Positions 5,909 through 8,813 of a stretch of DNA of 8,813 nucleotides are shown here, one piece after another. The stretch's first letter is position 1. Every line of letters begins with the position of its first letter. Source of the DNA: an uncultured Bacilli bacterium (lineage in GTDB: Bacteria; Bacillota_I; Bacilli_A; RF39; UBA660); assembly GCA_948497845.1 (NCBI GenBank), contig CAOOMX010000045.1:1-8813 (forward strand), read 5' to 3'. The notes below the pieces were generated by a model, which worked only from the letters and a program-made list of their open reading frames with translations, searched no databases and was not told the origin of the DNA. The translations under genes were made by a program, and so were the position numbers.

Positions 5909-6471
5909 TATTCTTCCTCTTTATAAATAGATGTAAACAAATCTTGTTCACTTACCACTTCTTTATCTTCCATAGTTATAGCAGGTAAATCCTCAATTGT
6001 TGCTAAACCAAAGTAATCCAAAAAGGTACTTGTTGTACGATATAAATTTGGTTTTCCTGGTAAATTACTTTTTCCTGCCACTTTAATTAAATCTTTAGCC
6101 ACTAATTTACGAATCATATTCATACTGGCAATTCCTCTTGCTTCATCAACTTCTACTCTTGTAATCGGCTGATTATAAGCGATAATAGCCAAAGTTTCTA
6201 AAGCAGCTTGACTTAAAGTATTTGATCCATGTGTAGTAATAAGCTTTTGATAATAATCTTTATGTTCCTTTTTGGTTGTAAATTTAAATGTTTCTCCTAA
6301 AAAACTAATACGAATTCCTCTATTTTCTTTTTCGTACTCTTCTCTTAATTTCTTTAATAAGCTTTTAGCTTCCTCCATATCAATTTCTAAAATATCACAT
6401 ATATTTTGTAAGGTAATTCCTTCATCCCCCACTACAAATAAAATACCTTCTAAAACTGCCTCTTTTTTCAT
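5908..6471 (-). CDS. scpB: Segregation and condensation protein B (ScpB)
   Basis: A kleisin-associated subunit (Kite) of the bacterial SMC-ScpAB condensin, which organises and separates the chromosome. The 187 residues are close to the family length. The N-terminal winged helix begins KKEAVLEGILFVVGDEGIT. The signature of the second winged helix is intact: LSQAALETLAIIAYNQPITR (86-105), then VDEARGIAS and LIKVAGKSNLPGKPNLY, ending in FLDYFGL (150-156). The start overlaps the scpA stop (ATGA, 4 nt), with AAGGTGG just upstream, which implies coupled translation and matched amounts. The C-terminal tail after residue 160 is acidic and variable, as is common. Confidence 0.97.
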   Translation of the reverse strand: MKKEAVLEGILFVVGDEGITLQNICDILEIDMEEAKSLLKKLREEYEKENRGIRISFLGETFKFTTKKEHKDYYQKLITTHGSNTLSQAALETLAIIAYNQPITRVEVDEARGIASMNMIRKLVAKDLIKVAGKSNLPGKPNLYRTTSTFLDYFGLATIEDLPAITMEDKEVVSEQDLFTSIYKEEE

Positions 6472-7187
6472 AATACCACCTTTTCTATTAGTATATCATC
6501 AAAATTAGCCTCTTGTTTCAATACAATTTCCTTATTTTTACACATATCTAGAATAGACAAAAAAGTAACAACTAACAATTCTTTAGAACAAACATCAAAT
6601 AAATCTTGAAAAGATATTTTCTTCCTTTTTTCTATAATTCCTCTAATATAACTAGTTCTTTCTTCCACACTAATTTCTTTTCTAGTAATTTTCGTATGAA
6701 CTGGCTTTTGATATTGTAATCTTTTTTGTAATTCAAGTAAAGCATCAACTAATAATGATACATCTTCCTCAATATGTGTATCATTTTCAACTTTAAATGC
6801 ACTGATATTCTCCGGCGTCTTTGTAAAAAACTCCCCTCTTTTTTCTTCCAATTCTTTAAAAAAGACTGTTGCATTTTGATATCTTTCATACTCAATTAAT
6901 TTATTTTTTAAATCTTCTTCACTATGTATAGTAAATTCATCATTATCACTATCATCTGTTTCATCCAAATTAAGAAGCAATCTACTTTTTAAATGAATAA
7001 GTTCTGCAGCCATAACTAAATATTCACTAGCATTATCAATATCTTCTTTATCTAAACTATCAATAAAACGCAAGTACTCATCAATAATGTACTTGGTATC
7101 AATTTCATAAATATCCATTTTAGCGGTCTTAACTAAATGGAGCAATAAATCCAAAGGACCTTCAAAGTCCTTTATACAAAAAATCAT
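6468..7187 (-). CDS. scpA: Segregation and condensation protein A (ScpA)
   Basis: The kleisin subunit that bridges the SMC heads and binds ScpB. The 239 residues match the family. The N-terminal SMC-neck-binding domain shows FEGPLDLLLHLVKTAKMDIYEID (8-30) and then SEYLVMAAELIHLKSRLLL (54-72), the most conserved part of ScpA. The acidic linker at 76-93 (DETDDSDNDEF) leads into the ScpB-binding middle. The C-terminal winged helix (about 190-239, ISFQDLFDV, TFLSILDMCKNKEI) contacts the SMC ATPase head. AGGGTGG lies 4 nt before the ATG. The upstream gene stops 9 nt earlier, so scpA belongs to the same transcript. It ends in TGA. Confidence 0.97.
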   Translation of the reverse strand: MIFCIKDFEGPLDLLLHLVKTAKMDIYEIDTKYIIDEYLRFIDSLDKEDIDNASEYLVMAAELIHLKSRLLLNLDETDDSDNDEFTIHSEEDLKNKLIEYERYQNATVFFKELEEKRGEFFTKTPENISAFKVENDTHIEEDVSLLVDALLELQKRLQYQKPVHTKITRKEISVEERTSYIRGIIEKRKKISFQDLFDVCSKELLVVTFLSILDMCKNKEIVLKQEANFDDILIEKVVL

Positions 7188-7196
7188 AAAACCACC

Positions 7197-8120
7197 CTAT
7201 TCACAATTATATCCTCGAGCTAAAAGTTCAAAACGAATGACCTTTGCATCTGTTGCATTAGCATAAATTAATTTATTAATAAATAAATTAGCATTATTAC
7301 TAGATAAATCTACAGTTGTTTTAAAAATAGCCGTAGTTCCTTGATTAGATACATTTGAAGTTATCCCATTAATAGTAGCATAAGTGGTAGCTAAAGCCTG
7401 ATAAGTTGGAAGTACTGTGGCAAACGAAGGATCTGTGCTATTCAATGTAAATATATCTTCAATTTGATAAACTTTATTATTTTTAAGCAAATAGTTAACT
7501 GTTTCATTATCTCTTTTACATACCAATAAAGCTTGTTTTTGTTCATTTGCCTTTGCCACAAAAGAAGGATACTCCTCTTCAACAATTTCTAAAAATGCTA
7601 TTGAAGAAACATTTGCATCTTGCAAAGGATAACTAGCATCATAATAGGTATTTGCTCCGATAGCCATTTCATCAACCTTAATACGTTGCAATAAAGTATC
7701 TTCAGCATTATAAAGTTCCATATAATAAGACAATGTAGCCAGATCTTTTCTTTCTTTACTATTATTAGTAATCCTAAAATTAAGGGTCGTATCAACGATT
7801 GAAAAATTTGACAAGACCAAGTCTTTTTCTGTAATACTCAAGGTATTTGTATATGGATGTTTTACTGTTTCATTTATATCAGGTTTATCATCTTCATTAG
7901 GCTTCTCCTCATTTGGCTTATTTGATCCCACTGGAGTTTTTTCTGGATGCAAATAATTTTCTACATACAAAGAAATTTCTGGCAAGTAATAAACTACTCC
8001 ACCAAAAATAATAAAAAGTAAAACTAATCCAATTAAACCCGTTTTCTTATTTTCAATTGTTGCTAAAACTGTTGGGGTTAATTCTTTATCAACGATAACT
8101 ATCTTTTTCTTTCTTGCCAT
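7197..8120 (-). CDS. Single-pass membrane protein with large extracytoplasmic region
   Basis: The 307 residues begin with a basic cytoplasmic stretch (MARKKKIVIV), followed by one transmembrane helix at 27-47 (GLIGLVLLFIIFGGVVYY). No lipobox or signal peptidase site is seen, so the topology is type II. A Pro/Glu/Asn-rich linker (59-85) leads to a beta-rich domain (95-182; LVLSNFSIVDTTLNFRITNNS) that resembles FxLYD or other Ig-like exported domains. A C-terminal domain (195-307) is bounded by the only two cysteines, C201 and C306, which could form a disulfide. This last part has a DUF1307-like feel, but that is a guess. It is first in the scp operon with its own promoter; the ribosome binding site AAGGGA lies 7 nt before the ATG. 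Function unknown. Confidence 0.88.
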   Translation of the reverse strand: MARKKKIVIVDKELTPTVLATIENKKTGLIGLVLLFIIFGGVVYYLPEISLYVENYLHPEKTPVGSNKPNEEKPNEDDKPDINETVKHPYTNTLSITEKDLVLSNFSIVDTTLNFRITNNSKERKDLATLSYYMELYNAEDTLLQRIKVDEMAIGANTYYDASYPLQDANVSSIAFLEIVEEEYPSFVAKANEQKQALLVCKRDNETVNYLLKNNKVYQIEDIFTLNSTDPSFATVLPTYQALATTYATINGITSNVSNQGTTAIFKTTVDLSSNNANLFINKLIYANATDAKVIRFELLARGYNCE

Positions 8121-8147
8121 GTAATCATCCCTTATTCATTCTCATCT

Positions 8148-8176
8148 ATTATACTATAATTATTAGGATCTAACAA
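8148..8176 (-). promoter_or_regulatory. Promoter of the membrane protein-scpA-scpB operon
   Basis: On the minus strand TTGTTA (8176-8171) lies 17 nt before a perfect TATAAT (8153-8148). The -35 overlaps the last codons and stop (TAG, 8172-8170) of the thioredoxin-like gene. Transcription would begin about 20 nt before the ATG at 8120. No terminator separates the two genes, so read-through from upstream is also possible. Confidence 0.7.
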
Positions 8177-8813
8177 GCATCCTCTCCACAAAAAGAATCA
8201 TCTACTTGCATTAAATCCGTATAGATAGTATAAAGTTCATTTCTTTGTTCATCATTCATTTTTATAAATGGATTTTCATGACTTTCAACAGTAGATACAT
8301 GCATTTTTTCTATTCTTTTATTAGAAACACGTACAACCGTCGGTGCATAAAGCCTAGTCACTCCAGTATCATAACGATTTCCCTTTTCATCAGCAATATA
8401 ATAATCTTCTAAAAGATCTCCAAAAAAAGCTAATATTTCATAATAAGCATCGCTACCTTTTTTAGTTTGTTTAGGTTTTATAGATCCGGCAAAAACATAT
8501 TCATCTCTAACATCCTTTATATCTACATAATATATTTTTTTAATACCTTTATCCTGTGCAACATCAAGCATTACTTCAATAATATTACGACACCAAGGAC
8601 AACTAGCATAACCAAAATAGACAATTGCCTCTTCTTCATTTAAAACATCTAAAATTTCTTTAGGGCTTTTATAAACAATTGGATTATCATCTGCTATTTC
8701 TATACTCGGATATTTATTTTTCCCATCATTTGTATCTATATCATTTAAACTTTCATACTCATTTTTAAAGCGTATGGCATCTGTCATCTCATTTTGACTA
8801 TGCCTATAAATAA
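8170..8813 (-). CDS. Thioredoxin-fold protein with CPWC motif (5' end outside window)
   Basis: Probably an exported or membrane-tethered thiol-disulfide or thioredoxin-like protein. The first ATG (8787-8785) has no Shine-Dalgarno site, and the frame stays open upstream to the window edge (IYRHSQNEM), so the start and any signal peptide lie outside. Counting from that ATG, IVYFGYASCPWC (55-66) is the thioredoxin strand and CxxC active site. IYYVDIKDVRD (85-95) is the next strand. APTVVRV (148-154) carries the likely cis-Pro opposite the active site. The C-terminus has a second pair of cysteines (CGEDAC, 200-205) that could act as a resolving or metal-binding pair. The CPWC dipeptide differs from thioredoxin's CGPC and suggests specialised partners. 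The gene lies directly before a membrane protein with two cysteines, a possible substrate. Confidence 0.85.
   Translation of the reverse strand, partial: IYRHSQNEMTDAIRFKNEYESLNDIDTNDGKNKYPSIEIADDNPIVYKSPKEILDVLNEEEAIVYFGYASCPWCRNIIEVMLDVAQDKGIKKIYYVDIKDVRDEYVFAGSIKPKQTKKGSDAYYEILAFFGDLLEDYYIADEKGNRYDTGVTRLYAPTVVRVSNKRIEKMHVSTVESHENPFIKMNDEQRNELYTIYTDLMQVDDSFCGEDAC

Noticed and set aside
6272..6508. Plus-strand ORF of 78 codons
   Set aside because: Antisense to the start of scpB and the end of scpA, which are certain.

Overview
This is an AT-rich window of roughly 30% GC by eye, from a low-GC Gram-positive bacterium (Bacillota, plausibly an uncultured gut Bacilli or Clostridia lineage). The clues are a clostridial-type glutamyl-tRNA synthetase, the scpA-scpB condensin pair, AGGAG-type ribosome binding sites, sigma-A-like promoters and short intrinsic terminators. 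UGA acts as a stop (scpA and the two-TM gene end in TGA) and Trp is TGG, so the code is the standard bacterial one and not the mycoplasma one.

Layout. Bases 3-1343 (+) hold the C-terminal part of gltX, open at the left edge. Bases 1344-1807 carry no convincing gene. They hold a GCCC/GGGC hairpin followed by a terminator-like hairpin (a possible small RNA or gltX trailer), a doubtful pair of tiny ORFs, and a terminator facing the other way. Bases 1808-4093 look like an accessory island. A 54-codon gene and a gene with weak HopA1-like similarity run on the minus strand. A divergent plus-strand gene for a coiled-coil, two-TM protein has a near-consensus promoter whose -10 sits inside a perfect 10-bp inverted repeat. 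Bases 4161-4709 (+) encode a Nudix hydrolase of the IPP-isomerase-like/YfcD type with its own strong promoter. A 12-bp-stem hairpin at 4726-4760 ends it and the convergent operon that follows.

The right half is one minus-strand operon read from about 8150 down to 4765: a single-pass membrane protein, scpA, scpB, a pentapeptide-repeat protein and a P-loop protein, all tightly spaced or overlapping. A good promoter lies just upstream, with its -35 inside the end of the preceding gene. That gene, at the right edge, is a 5'-truncated thioredoxin-fold protein with a CPWC active site.

Functionally, the right half combines chromosome organisation (ScpA and ScpB with SMC) with two uncharacterised cytosolic proteins and an envelope pair: a CxxC thioredoxin-like protein beside a membrane protein with exactly two, widely spaced cysteines. 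The least explained parts are the 1808-4093 island and the structured spacer after gltX.
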